Positions 15,044 to 23,756 of a stretch of 64,000 nucleotides of DNA are shown in pieces; the stretch's first letter is position 1; each line of letters begins with the position of its first letter. Where the stretch lies: NCBI RefSeq assembly GCF_017305915.1, contig NZ_JAFKJN010000016.1, positions 1 through 64,000 on the forward strand, written 5' to 3'. The stretch comes from Reyranella sp. (lineage in GTDB: Bacteria > Pseudomonadota > Alphaproteobacteria > Reyranellales > Reyranellaceae). The notes beneath the pieces are model-generated. The model saw only the letters and a program-made list of their open reading frames with translations. It made no database searches and was not told the origin of the DNA. The position numbers were made by a program, and so were the translations under genes.

Positions 15044-16774
15044 CTAAAGCTTGGTCACGCGCGCGTGGAGGACGGCCGAGCGGCCCTCCTTGAGCGCGGC
15101 GAGGCAGCGGACGATGGCGCCCTCGACCGCATCGGAGTCGCTCACCAGCTCGCCATGCGCGCCGGCAGCTTCGGCGACCTTGGAGAAGTCCATGTCGGGC
15201 GCCAGCACCGAGCCGTAGTCGGCGGCGGCCTTGGCCTCGCCGTCGGGATAGACGCGCAAGGTCGCCTCCTTCACAGCGGCCCAGCCGGTGTTGTCGAGCA
15301 CGACGGTGAGCACCGGCAGCTTGTATTGCCGGCCGACCGCCAGGGTCGATTGCGGGTTGGAGAAGTAGAAGGTGCCGTCGCCGACCACCTGCACGACGGT
15401 GCGCTCGGGCCAGGCGAGCTTCAGGCCGAGCGCCATGCCGCCGGAGAAACCGAGCCCGCCGCCCGACAGGCCGACCAGCGAGCCCGGTGTGGTCCGCGGC
15501 ATCTGCTGCATCACCACCGGGCCGTTGCGGATCGCTTCGTTGAGCACGACGGCGTCGGAGGGCAGCGCCTTGGCCAGCGCCGCGCAGAGATAATGCGGGC
15601 TGATCTCGCCCGGCTTGCCGCGATTGGCGGCCGCCTTGGCCGCCTGCTCGCGGCGGGCCGCGCCCTCCGCCGCCAGCGTCTTCACGCGCTCGGCGGCGCG
15701 CGTCTTGAAAGCATCGTCAGCGCGCGCCTTCAGCACCGCGAGCAGGTCAGACAAAATGCGATGACTGTCGCCGGCCATCCTGAGGTTGCCGGGGAAGGTC
15801 CAGATCGGGAAGTTGCGCTTCTCGGCGTCGACGTCGATATGCGCCCACCAGGTCGCCGGATTGTCCGGCATGTCGCTCGGGATCCACGGCACGTCGACAT
15901 CGACCAGCAGGCCGACATCGGCCTCGGCCAGCGCCTTGGCCGGCATGAAGCCGCCATGGCACGGTGAGTCATGAGGCAGGTTCACGTAGAGCGGGTTGAA
16001 CTCGACGACCCGGATGCCGGCGAAGCGCGCCAGCTCGTCGAGCACTGCGACGGTCGCATGATTACGCCCGGCATAGGCGCTGATCAGCAATGGCCGCTCG
16101 GCGGCGAGCAGGCGATTGGCCAGCAGCTCGATCGACCCGGCATCGACGCCGCGCGCCGCGACCGCGCCGAACCGCTCGGCGGGATAGGAGCGGATCTGGC
16201 CCTCGCTCCAGCTGTCGGTCAGCGTCTCGCGCGGGAAGGTCAGATAGACCGGCCCCTTGGGATCGCTCTCCATCACCGTGTGGGCGCGGCGCAGCGCTTC
16301 CTTGGCGATCACGCCGGACGGCAGGTTGTATTCCCACTTGGTGTAGGGCCGCACGATGCTCGCCTGGTCGAACGGCTCCTGCACGAAATGCACGTAGGTG
16401 TCGCGCGTGCCCAGCAGCTCGCCGCGCGTCGTGAACGGCGCCTTGCCGGCCATCAGCATCACCGGCACGCGGGCGCGGCAGAGATTGTGCAGCGCCATCG
16501 CCGAATTGGCGGTGCCGGCATCGACATGCACCATCACGCCCTGGCCGCGGCCGGTGGCGATCGCGTAGCCCGCCGCCATGTGCACGGCGGTGTTCTCGTG
16601 CGGGCACAACACCGTCGCGGGCAGCTTGCGGCCGTCGCGGCGGAACTGCGCCATCGCCTCGATCAGCGGCGCATGGTCGGTGCCGAAGTTGCAGAAGAGA
16701 TAGTCGAAACCGATCTCGTTCAGGCCTTCGAGGAAGTAGTGGGCCGTCGCGTGGCGAGCCTCGTTGGTGTCCAT
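15044..16774 (-). CDS. Thiamine-diphosphate-dependent enzyme, acetolactate-synthase/benzoylformate-decarboxylase superfamily
   Basis: 576 aa. The N-terminal Pyr domain has the activating Glu60 in CPHENTAVHMAAGYA. A central domain follows, then the C-terminal PP domain with the Mg/ThDP motif GDGTFYFSNPQS near residue 464 and the closing Asn in LDNTGW. Substrate cannot be fixed from sequence; 2-oxo-acid decarboxylase or carboligase chemistry is expected. It is the last gene of a minus-strand unit: EthD-domain protein, Bug receptor, this enzyme, with only 6 bases between the Bug stop and its ATG. The Bug partner suggests an imported organic acid feeds it. Confidence 0.85.
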   Translation of the reverse strand: MDTNEARHATAHYFLEGLNEIGFDYLFCNFGTDHAPLIEAMAQFRRDGRKLPATVLCPHENTAVHMAAGYAIATGRGQGVMVHVDAGTANSAMALHNLCRARVPVMLMAGKAPFTTRGELLGTRDTYVHFVQEPFDQASIVRPYTKWEYNLPSGVIAKEALRRAHTVMESDPKGPVYLTFPRETLTDSWSEGQIRSYPAERFGAVAARGVDAGSIELLANRLLAAERPLLISAYAGRNHATVAVLDELARFAGIRVVEFNPLYVNLPHDSPCHGGFMPAKALAEADVGLLVDVDVPWIPSDMPDNPATWWAHIDVDAEKRNFPIWTFPGNLRMAGDSHRILSDLLAVLKARADDAFKTRAAERVKTLAAEGAARREQAAKAAANRGKPGEISPHYLCAALAKALPSDAVVLNEAIRNGPVVMQQMPRTTPGSLVGLSGGGLGFSGGMALGLKLAWPERTVVQVVGDGTFYFSNPQSTLAVGRQYKLPVLTVVLDNTGWAAVKEATLRVYPDGEAKAAADYGSVLAPDMDFSKVAEAAGAHGELVSDSDAVEGAIVRCLAALKEGRSAVLHARVTKL

Positions 16775-16780
16775 GGGGCC

Positions 16781-17743
16781 TCAGTCGAGCTTGATGTTGG
16801 CTTTGTCCGCGACCGCCTTCCACCGCCCGATGTCGCGGACGATGAGGTCGCGGAACTCCTTGCTGCTGGTCGAGCGCGGGTCGACGTAGATCGCCTCGAG
16901 CGCGGTGCGCACCGCCGGCTGCTCGACCGTGTCCTCGATCACGTCCTGCAGGCGCTCGACGACGTCGGGCGGCGTGCCGTTGGGCGCCACGACGCCGGTC
17001 CACAGCTCGATCTCCATGTCGGAGATGCCCTGCTCGGTGAAGGTCGGCACGTCGGGAAAAGCCGGCGGCCGCTTCGCTGTGGTGATGCCGAGCGCGCGCA
17101 GCTTGCCGGCCTTGAGCGGTCCGGCGATGGGGCCGGAATCGGCGATGGTCATCAGCACCTGCCCGGCCAGCACGGCCTGCACGGCATCGCCGCTGCCGCG
17201 ATAGGGGATGTGCTGGAACTGGGCGCCGGTGCGCTGGTTGAACAGCTCCGAGGCGAGCTGGAAGGGCGTCGCGCTCGAGGCGTAGTTGGCGAGCTTGGGA
17301 TTGGCGCGGCCGTATTCGACTAGCTCCTTGATCGTCTTCGGCGGCTGGTCGGCCCCGACCACCAGCAGCAGCGGGAACTCGGCGAGCAGCGAGATCGGCA
17401 CGAAGTCGCGCAACGGGTCGTAGGGCAGCTTGCTGTAGACCGCGGGGTTGATGGTCATCGGCCCGCTCGGCGCGACCAGCAGGGTGTGGCCGTCGGGGGC
17501 TGCCTTGGCGACGATCTCGGCGGCGACGATCGATTGCGCACCGGGCTTGTTGTCGACCACCACTGGCTGGCCGAGCTTGTCCTGCAGCTTGGCCGCGACG
17601 ATGCGCGCGATCAGGTCGTTGCCGCCGCCGGCCGAGTAGCCGACCACCAGCCGGATCGGCTTGGTGGGGAACGTCTGTTGCGCGCGCGCCCTGCCGATCA
17701 GCGGCAGGGCGGCGCCCGAGGCGAGGAGCGATCGTCTAAGCAT
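16781..17743 (-). CDS. Bug-family (tripartite tricarboxylate transporter) substrate-binding protein
   Basis: 320 aa. A signal peptide with a near twin-arginine start (MLRRSLLASG) is cleaved after ARAQ. The family motifs are RLVVGYSAGGGNDLIARI and GAQSIVAAE. It is a periplasmic carboxylate receptor without a neighbouring TctAB permease. Its start overlaps the end of the EthD gene by 8 bases and it sits 6 bases before the ThDP enzyme, so the three are translationally coupled. Only distantly similar to the Bug protein at 11445. Confidence 0.9.
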   Translation of the reverse strand: MLRRSLLASGAALPLIGRARAQQTFPTKPIRLVVGYSAGGGNDLIARIVAAKLQDKLGQPVVVDNKPGAQSIVAAEIVAKAAPDGHTLLVAPSGPMTINPAVYSKLPYDPLRDFVPISLLAEFPLLLVVGADQPPKTIKELVEYGRANPKLANYASSATPFQLASELFNQRTGAQFQHIPYRGSGDAVQAVLAGQVLMTIADSGPIAGPLKAGKLRALGITTAKRPPAFPDVPTFTEQGISDMEIELWTGVVAPNGTPPDVVERLQDVIEDTVEQPAVRTALEAIYVDPRSTSSKEFRDLIVRDIGRWKAVADKANIKLD

Positions 17744-18116
17744 CGCGGCCAGCGTAGATCACTTGCTCGCGGTTCAGCCAGAGCGGCGAGTTGGCCAGAT
17801 CGATGAACTTCGCCTCGTCCTCGAGCAGCAGCCGGCCGGCCTCGCGGCCCTCGGCCGTGCGGCCCGACGCGCGGAAGGCCTCCTCGCTTTCCCACGACAG
17901 CTCGGCGACGCCGTCGTACGGATCCGGCGCGCCGCGTACCTTGGCCATGCCCACGCCGAGGTCGTCGTCGCGGCGATGGACCTGCACGTAGCGCGCCATG
18001 CCCAGCGCCGGCTGCAGGCGGCGGACCAGCGGCCCGTGCCTGTTCAGCCAGTAGTCCTGGAACTCGGCCAGCGACAGGCCGGGCTTGCGGCGCAGGCAGA
18101 AGGTGAGCTTGAGCAC
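17736..18116 (-). CDS. EthD-domain (dimeric alpha/beta-barrel) protein
   Basis: 126 aa. It begins MLKLTFCLRRKPGLSLAEFQ and contains the EthD signature YWLNRHGPLVRRL followed by GMARYVQVHR. Such ~100-aa ferredoxin-like barrels occur beside oxidative and ring-degradation genes, often as cyclases, isomerases or accessory proteins. First gene of the EthD-Bug-ThDP operon, divergent from hrpB with a 59-base promoter gap. Confidence 0.8.
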   Translation of the reverse strand: MLKLTFCLRRKPGLSLAEFQDYWLNRHGPLVRRLQPALGMARYVQVHRRDDDLGVGMAKVRGAPDPYDGVAELSWESEEAFRASGRTAEGREAGRLLLEDEAKFIDLANSPLWLNREQVIYAGRDA

Positions 18117-18175
18117 GCGAGTCCTCCCTCGATTTGGACCGATTTTGGCCGATCATACGGTATAAGCGCCGCGCC

Positions 18176-20602
18176 ATGGATGCCCTTCCCGTCGACGAGG
18201 CCCTGCCACGCCTGAAGGCCGTGCTGGCGGAGCGCCCGGCCGCGGTGCTGGTCGCGCCGCCCGGCGCCGGCAAGACGACGCGCGTGCCGCTGGCGCTGCT
18301 CGATGCGGCGTGGCTGGTCGGGAAGAAGATCATCATGCAGGAGCCGCGGCGGCTGGCGGCACGCGCGGCGGCGCGGCGCATGGCGGCGACTCTCGGCGAG
18401 GCGGTCGGCGAGACCGTCGGCTATCGGGTGCGGCTCGACAGCAAGGTCGGCCCGCGCACCCGCATCGAGGTCGTCACCGACGGCCTGTTCCTGCGGATGC
18501 TGCAGGACGACCCATCGCTCGACGGCGTCGGCTGCGTGATCTTCGACGAGCTGCACGAGCGCGGGCTGGAGACCGACCTCTCCTTCGCCCTGGTCCGCGA
18601 ATCGCAGCAGGCCTTGCGCGAGGACCTGCGGGTGATCGCGATGTCGGCGACGCTCGATCCCGGCCCGGTCTCGGACCGGCTGGGCGGCGCCCCGGTGGTC
18701 GACTCAGCCGGCCGCATGTTCCCGGTCGACACGCGCTATCTCGACCGCGAGGCGAGCGGCCGCTTCGAGGACATGGTCGCCGGCGCCGTGCGCAGCGCGC
18801 TGACGCAGGAGAGCGGCAGCGCGCTGGTCTTCCTGCCCGGCGTCGGCGAGATCCGCCGCGTCGAGGAACGGCTGCAGGGGCTCGCCGCCAATGTCGATGT
18901 TGCACCGCTCTACGGCGACCTGTCGCCGGCCGATCAGGACCGTGCGATCTCGCCGTCGCCGGCCGGCCGGCGCAAGGTCGTGCTGGCGACCTCGATCGCC
19001 GAGACCAGCCTGACCATCGAGGGTGTGCGGATCGTGATCGATGGCGGGCTGATGCGCGTGCCGCGCTTCTCGCCGCGCTCGGGCATGACGCGGTTGGAGA
19101 CAGTGCGGGTGAGCCAGGCCTCGGCTGACCAGCGCCGCGGCCGCGCCGGGCGGCTCGAGCCCGGCATCTGCTTCCGGCTGTGGACCGAGGAAGCGCAGCG
19201 CGGCCTGCTGCCTTTCACGCCGCCCGAGGTCCTCGACGCCGATCTGGCGCCGCTGGCTTTGGAGCTCGCCGCCTGGGGCGTGACCGACGCGAGCACCCTG
19301 CCCTGGCTGACGCCACCGCCCGCATCGGCGCTTGCTACCGCCCGGTCGCTGCTGCTCGACCTCGGGGCGATCGACCCTTCGACTGCGCTCAGGGCAGGTG
19401 CGTCCGGCGCGATCACACCGCACGGCCGCGCCATGGTGCGGCTCGGTCAGCATCCGCGCCTCGCCCATCTCGTCCTCAAAGGACGCGACCTCAAGCAGGG
19501 CAAGGTCGCCGCCTTGATCGCCGCCATCCTCGGCGAGCGCGATTTCCTGCGCGAACGCGACGTCGACCTGCGCCATCGCGTCGACATCGCCTTGTCCGGC
19601 CGTGCGCCGCGGCTGGTCGCCGAATCGGCGCGGCGCCTCACGCCACGCGAGGCCCGCGACGAGACTCCCGATCCGTCGATGACCGGGGCGCTGCTGGCAC
19701 TCGCCTATCCCGACCGCATCGGCCGCCGCCGTGCGGGCACCGCCAACCGCTACCTGCTGTCGGGCGGCCGCGGCGCGGCGCTGCCCGAAGGCGATCCGAT
19801 GTCGAACGAGGAATTCCTGGTGGTCGCCGACCTCGACGGCGCGGCGCAGGACGCGCGGGTCTTCCTTGCCGCGCCGATCGCGCTTGCCGAGATCGAGGAG
19901 CTCTACGGCGAGCGCATCGTCGACGAAGAGGTCGTCGAATGGCGCGACACTGTCGTCGCGCGGCGGCGCCGGCGCTTCGGCGCGCTGGTGCTGGAAGACA
20001 AGCCGATCAACAGGCCCGATCCGGAGAAGGTGAAGGCGGCGATGCTGGCAGGCCTGCGCCAGCGCGGCCTGCCCTGGACGGACGAGCTGCGGGAGTGGCG
20101 GCAACGCATCGCCTTCCTGCGCCAGCTCGACGCCCACTGGCCCGACCTGTCCGACGAGGCGCTGCTGCGATCGCTCGACTGGCTCGAGCCGTTCGTCGAC
20201 GGCACGGCGCGGCGCATCGACTTCGCCGCGGCGGTCAAGGCGCTGGTGCCGTGGGACCGCCAGCGCCAGGTCGATGCTTTGGCTCCGACGCATATCGAGG
20301 TGCCGAGCGGCTCGCGCCTGCCGATCGACTACACGAACCCGGCCGAGCCGACCCTGGCGGTGCGGCTGCAGGAGATGTTCGGCCTCACCGACACGCCGCG
20401 CATCGCCAACCGGATCCCGGTGACCATCCATCTGCTGTCGCCGGCGCGCCGGCCGGTGCAGGTGACGCGCGATCTCGCGAGCTTCTGGAAGACCACCTAT
20501 CGCGACGTGAAGGCCGAGCTGAAGGGCCGCTACCCCAAGCACTACTGGCCGGACGATCCGCTGATCGCCGAGCCGACCGCCCGGGCCAAGCCGCGACGCT
20601 AG
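18176..20602 (+). CDS. hrpB: ATP-dependent RNA helicase HrpB
   Basis: 808 aa, DEAH-box helicase. Walker A PPGAGKTT is at 29-36, motif II DELH at 123-126, SAT at motif III, and QRRGRAGR at motif VI, followed by the HA2-like and HrpB-specific C-terminal domains. The ATG at 18176 starts MDALPVDEALPRL; upstream codons to 18134 lack family similarity. Oddity: residues ~400-409 (PSTALRAGA) are encoded by a REP-like sequence inserted in frame in the linker before ITPHGRAM. Role in RNA metabolism; it is not essential in E. coli. Confidence 0.93.
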   Translation: MDALPVDEALPRLKAVLAERPAAVLVAPPGAGKTTRVPLALLDAAWLVGKKIIMQEPRRLAARAAARRMAATLGEAVGETVGYRVRLDSKVGPRTRIEVVTDGLFLRMLQDDPSLDGVGCVIFDELHERGLETDLSFALVRESQQALREDLRVIAMSATLDPGPVSDRLGGAPVVDSAGRMFPVDTRYLDREASGRFEDMVAGAVRSALTQESGSALVFLPGVGEIRRVEERLQGLAANVDVAPLYGDLSPADQDRAISPSPAGRRKVVLATSIAETSLTIEGVRIVIDGGLMRVPRFSPRSGMTRLETVRVSQASADQRRGRAGRLEPGICFRLWTEEAQRGLLPFTPPEVLDADLAPLALELAAWGVTDASTLPWLTPPPASALATARSLLLDLGAIDPSTALRAGASGAITPHGRAMVRLGQHPRLAHLVLKGRDLKQGKVAALIAAILGERDFLRERDVDLRHRVDIALSGRAPRLVAESARRLTPREARDETPDPSMTGALLALAYPDRIGRRRAGTANRYLLSGGRGAALPEGDPMSNEEFLVVADLDGAAQDARVFLAAPIALAEIEELYGERIVDEEVVEWRDTVVARRRRRFGALVLEDKPINRPDPEKVKAAMLAGLRQRGLPWTDELREWRQRIAFLRQLDAHWPDLSDEALLRSLDWLEPFVDGTARRIDFAAAVKALVPWDRQRQVDALAPTHIEVPSGSRLPIDYTNPAEPTLAVRLQEMFGLTDTPRIANRIPVTIHLLSPARRPVQVTRDLASFWKTTYRDVKAELKGRYPKHYWPDDPLIAEPTARAKPRR
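19375..19398 (+). repeat. REP-like half-site inserted in frame inside hrpB
   Basis: The 24 bases starting CCCTTCGACTGCGCTCAGGG are the reverse complement of the core of the repeat at 3014 (CCTGAGCGnAG.CGA.GG). They encode about eight residues in a surface linker where other HrpB proteins, as remembered, go directly from LGA-[L/I]-D to a short turn and TPHG. The reading frame is kept on both sides. Confidence 0.65.
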
Positions 20603-20937
20603 CCGGCGCGATGCACGGTGAGCCACACTGTCGGCGGCTCGGCCTGTGTCCATTCGACCCGATGGCGGACGTGCGCGGGAATCTCGACCCAATCGCCGGG
20701 CTTCAAGTCGAGGGTCACGTCGTCCGTCTCGACCCGCAGCCGCGCTGCACCCGAGAGCAGCACCACGAACTCGGCGTCGGGCTGGTCGTACCAAGAGCCG
20801 GGCGGGCTCGCCTGGCCGGTCGAGACGATGCGCTCGATGCGAACGGTCGGGCTGTCGATCAGGCGCTCGACCTGCTCTTCCGCCTGGGGCGAGGGCAGGC
20901 CGTGCAAGAGGCTGCCATGGGCCAACGGCTTCTTCAC
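20599..20937 (-). CDS. Cupin-domain protein
   Basis: About 112 aa from a GTG at 20937; the reading frame stays open up to 21024, but that start would overlap the divergent amidase. Cupin strands are visible: RIVSTGQASPPGSWYDQ, EFVVLLSGAARLRVE, DLKPGDWVEIPAHVRHRVEW. The usual metal-binding histidines of motif 1 are missing (it has SWYDQPDAE), while motif 2 keeps HVRHRV. Function unknown; similar small cupins are annotated as phosphoribosylaminoimidazole-carboxylase-like or capsular-type, without proof. Its stop overlaps the hrpB stop region by 4 bases, convergently. Confidence 0.75.
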   Translation of the reverse strand: MKKPLAHGSLLHGLPSPQAEEQVERLIDSPTVRIERIVSTGQASPPGSWYDQPDAEFVVLLSGAARLRVETDDVTLDLKPGDWVEIPAHVRHRVEWTQAEPPTVWLTVHRAG

Positions 20938-20968
20938 GGTGGGCGGTACAATATGGTACGGCCTTGGG

Positions 20969-22426
20969 ATGTCCAACGCCCTGCCCTTCCAGACCGCGAA
21001 GCAACTGGCCGCCGCGATCCGCAAGAAGAAGATCGGCTGCGTCGAGCTGCTCGATCTCTACCTGAAGCGCATCGAGACGCACAATTCGGCACTCAACGCC
21101 ATCATCGCCATGGATGTCGAGGGCGCGCGCAAGCGGGCCAAGGCGGCGGACAAAGCGGTCAAGGCCGGCAAGAAGCTCGGCCCCCTGCACGGCGTGCCGA
21201 TGACCCTGAAGGAGTCCTACGACATCGCGGGCTACCCCACGACGTGGGGCAATCCGGCGTTCAAGGACAAGAAGGTCGAGAAGAATTCCTTGGCGACGCA
21301 GCGGCTGCTCGATGCCGGCGTCACCCTGTTCGGCAAGACCAACGTGCCGCTCAATCTCGCCGACTGGCAGAGCTACAACGAGGTCTACGGCGTCACCAGG
21401 AATCCCTGGGACTTGTCGCGCACGCCGGGCGGATCGTCGGGCGGCTCGGGCGCGGCGCTGGCCGCCGGCCTGACCGGGCTCGAGGCCGGCAGCGACATCG
21501 GCGCCTCGATCCGCAACCCCGCGCATTATTGCGGCGTGTTCGGCCACAAGCCGACCTGGGGCGTGGTCTCGCCGCGCGGCCATGCGCTGAACGGCAACGT
21601 GGCGCAGGCCGACATCAGCGTCTGCGGCCCGCTGGCGCGCGGCGCGGCCGATCTCGAGATCGCGATGGACGTGATGGCCGGCCCCGACGACATCGACGGC
21701 CGCGGCTGGAAGCTCGCTCTGCCGCGCTCGAAGAAAAAGAAGTTGCGCGACTTCAAGGTCGCGGTGGTGCTGTCCGATCCCAACTGCGAGGTCGACCAGT
21801 CGGTGCAGGGCTGTATCCAGCAGCTTGCCGACTTCCTCGGCAAGAACAAGGTCAAGGTCAGCGACAAGGCGCGGCCGGCGATCGACACGGCCGAGCAGAA
21901 CGACGTCTACATCCGCCTGCTGCGCGCCGCGACCTCGGGCCGGATGACCGACGAGGTGTGGACGCAGGCGGCGCGCGACGCCGCGGCGATGCCCGATTCG
22001 GACATGAGCTACTTCGCCCAGATGCAGCGCGGCAACTCGCTGTCGCATCGCACCTGGCTGCAGCTCAACGAGAAGCGGCACCGCATGCGGATCGCCTGGG
22101 ATGCGTTCTTCAAGGACTACGACCTGGTGCTCTGCCCGGTGGCGGTGACGGCGGCCTTCCCGCACGACCACAAGGACCCGCGCCACGAGCGGCTGATCGT
22201 GGTCAACAACAAGCAGGTGCCGGTGGTCGACCAGATCTTCTGGGCCGGCTACTCGTGCGTTACCTATTTGCCGGCCTCGGCTGCGCCGATCGGCCAGTCG
22301 AGCGACGGCCTGCCGATCGGCGTGCAGATCGTCGGCCCGCAGTACGGCGACTACGACTGCATCCAGTTCGCCAAGCTGCTCGAGCAGGAGTACCGCAGCT
22401 TCGTGCCGCCAGCCGCCTACCCGTAA
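20969..22426 (+). CDS. Amidase (amidase-signature family)
   Basis: 485 aa from the ATG at 20969 (MSNALPFQTAKQLAAAI). The amidase signature gives the Ser-cisSer-Lys triad: Lys in PMTLKESYD, cis-Ser and Ser in TPGGSSGGSGAALAAGL with GSDIGASIRNP. It hydrolyses a carboxylic amide to acid and ammonia; the physiological substrate cannot be read. It has no GatB/GatC neighbours, and the C-terminal region differs from GatA, so it is not the Glu-tRNA amidotransferase. Followed after 9 bases by apt, probably co-transcribed. Confidence 0.9.
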   Translation: MSNALPFQTAKQLAAAIRKKKIGCVELLDLYLKRIETHNSALNAIIAMDVEGARKRAKAADKAVKAGKKLGPLHGVPMTLKESYDIAGYPTTWGNPAFKDKKVEKNSLATQRLLDAGVTLFGKTNVPLNLADWQSYNEVYGVTRNPWDLSRTPGGSSGGSGAALAAGLTGLEAGSDIGASIRNPAHYCGVFGHKPTWGVVSPRGHALNGNVAQADISVCGPLARGAADLEIAMDVMAGPDDIDGRGWKLALPRSKKKKLRDFKVAVVLSDPNCEVDQSVQGCIQQLADFLGKNKVKVSDKARPAIDTAEQNDVYIRLLRAATSGRMTDEVWTQAARDAAAMPDSDMSYFAQMQRGNSLSHRTWLQLNEKRHRMRIAWDAFFKDYDLVLCPVAVTAAFPHDHKDPRHERLIVVNNKQVPVVDQIFWAGYSCVTYLPASAAPIGQSSDGLPIGVQIVGPQYGDYDCIQFAKLLEQEYRSFVPPAAYP

Positions 22427-22435
22427 AGGACTTGC

Positions 22436-22951
22436 ATGAATCTCAAGGACCACATCCGGTCGATCCCGGACTTCCCCAAGCCGGGCATCCTCTTCTACGA
22501 CATCTCGACCCTGCTGGCGCATCCCAAGGCGTGGCACGCGACCATCGAACGACTCGCCGACCTCATCCGGCCACACAAGCCGGACGTGCTGGCCGGCATC
22601 GAATCGCGCGGCTTCCTGCTGGCGGCCCCATTGGCTCTGGCGCTCGGCACCGGCTTCGTCATGCTGCGCAAGCAGGGCAAGCTGCCCGGCATCACGGTGC
22701 GCCACACCTACGCGCTGGAGTACGGCACCGACACGATCGAGATCCAGGCCGACGCCATCGACAAGGGCAAGCGCGTGGTGCTGGTCGACGACCTGCTGGC
22801 CACCGGCGGCACCATGGCGGCGGCAATCACGCTGCTCGAGCAGGTCGGCGCCGTCGTTCCCTCGGCGGCCTGCATCATCGAGCTGACCTTCCTCGAGGGC
22901 CGTCAGAAGGTGCCGGTGCCGATCGAGGCCCTTCTGCAGTACGACAGCTAG
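22436..22951 (+). CDS. apt: Adenine phosphoribosyltransferase
   Basis: 171 aa, standard length. It salvages adenine plus PRPP to AMP in the cytoplasm. Signatures: N-terminal [17 protein letters not shown], the [12 protein letters not shown] segment, the flexible RKQGKLPG loop, and the PRPP-binding motif [13 protein letters not shown]. The ATG lies 9 bases after the amidase stop, which could couple adenine salvage with an amide-degrading step only by chance. Convergent with the LysE gene, with 5 bases between stops. Confidence 0.96.
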   Translation: MNLKDHIRSIPDFPKPGILFYDISTLLAHPKAWHATIERLADLIRPHKPDVLAGIESRGFLLAAPLALALGTGFVMLRKQGKLPGITVRHTYALEYGTDTIEIQADAIDKGKRVVLVDDLLATGGTMAAAITLLEQVGAVVPSAACIIELTFLEGRQKVPVPIEALLQYDS

Positions 22952-22956
22952 ACGCG

Positions 22957-23586
22957 CTATCGCTGCTCGCTGGCGAGCCTGAGGCCGAGCGCGACCAGCG
23001 CGGCACCGGTTGCCGCCTCGATCAGGCGTCCGACCGGACCGCGGCGCAGGTAGTCGCCGGCGCGCGACAGCACGCAGGCGTAGCCAGTCAGCCAGAGCAG
23101 GGTCATCGCGCCGAACAGCAGCCCGTGCAGCACCAGGCCGGCAAAATCGTCGGCGAACTGCGGCAGCATGCTGGAGAAGAACACCGCCATCTTCGGGTTG
23201 CCAAGGTCGCTCAACAGTCCCTGGCGGAAGGCCGCCGCCGGTGTGAGGCGCGTCTGCACGACGCCGATCTCGCGCCGCATCGCACGGCCGCGCCACGCCG
23301 ACCACAACGACGCAGCGCCGAGATAGAGCAGGTATGCCGCGCCCAACCAGCGCACGGCCTCGAACACCATCTCCGACGCCATCAGCAATGCCACCAGACC
23401 GAGCGACGTGCCGAGCGCCCAGATCGCCTGTCCGGCGGCGATGCCCAGCGCCGTGAAGCCGCCGCCGCGCCGGCCGCCGATCAAGGTGTTGCGCACCGTC
23501 AATGCAGTATCCGGCCCCGGCGTCGCGATCACCAGGAACGACACCGCCAGGAATGCCCATAGGGAGGCCATCGTCATCTCCGCCAT
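22957..23586 (-). CDS. LysE/RhtB-family amino-acid exporter
   Basis: 209 aa, six predicted membrane helices. The N-terminal signature FLVIATPGPDTALTVRN and GRRGGGFTALGIAAGQAIW are typical of LysE/RhtB translocators, which export amino acids or homoserine lactone. SDLGNPKMAVFFSSMLPQF is the conserved second-half motif. Substrate unknown. The ATG at 23586 is 22 bases from the 127-bp repeat that occupies the divergent promoter region shared with the DUF2817 gene. Confidence 0.9.
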   Translation of the reverse strand: MAEMTMASLWAFLAVSFLVIATPGPDTALTVRNTLIGGRRGGGFTALGIAAGQAIWALGTSLGLVALLMASEMVFEAVRWLGAAYLLYLGAASLWSAWRGRAMRREIGVVQTRLTPAAAFRQGLLSDLGNPKMAVFFSSMLPQFADDFAGLVLHGLLFGAMTLLWLTGYACVLSRAGDYLRRGPVGRLIEAATGAALVALGLRLASEQR

Positions 23587-23607
23587 CCGCTCGCGCCCGC
23601 AGCCATG

Positions 23608-23734
23608 CTAGAGCACATTCCGTCCGGCTGGAATCAGCCGGACGGAATGTGCCCTGTGAGACAGCATCGCCCATGCGCGCATTTCCGAGTAGATGGAATC
23701 GCGCGCGGTTCCATCTACTCGGAAATCGCTCTAG
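23608..23734. repeat. 127-bp double-hairpin element, copy 1
   Basis: Bounded by CTAGAGC (23608-23614) and GCTCTAG (23728-23734). It contains a perfect 18-bp stem 23613-23630/23635-23652 with GAAT loop and a second perfect 18-bp stem 23681-23698/23709-23726. The second copy at 36161-36287 is also exactly 127 bp and carries two compensated substitutions in each stem. It lies between the divergent lysE-like and DUF2817 genes, so it must sit in or beside their promoters. Confidence 0.92.
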
Positions 23735-23756
23735 CATCGCGCGGGAGGCGTTTTGT

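Noticed and set aside
18134..18175. Upstream extension of hrpB and a TATAAG promoter with leaderless start
   Set aside because: No -35 at proper spacing; the extension has no similarity to the family, so the ATG at 18176 was used.
18704..23737. Very long open frame (1677 codons) on the minus strand opposite hrpB, amidase and apt; likewise frames of 1193-1460 codons opposite gltB, hrpB-apt and ftsZ
   Set aside because: They mirror conserved genes on the other strand, are rich in Arg, His, Ala and Gly with no motifs, and cross several real genes. High GC codon bias removes stops in those frames.
23502..23756. Extended N-terminus of the DUF2817 gene
   Set aside because: It reads through the 127-bp repeat and into the divergent gene; a good ribosome site supports the start at 23757.
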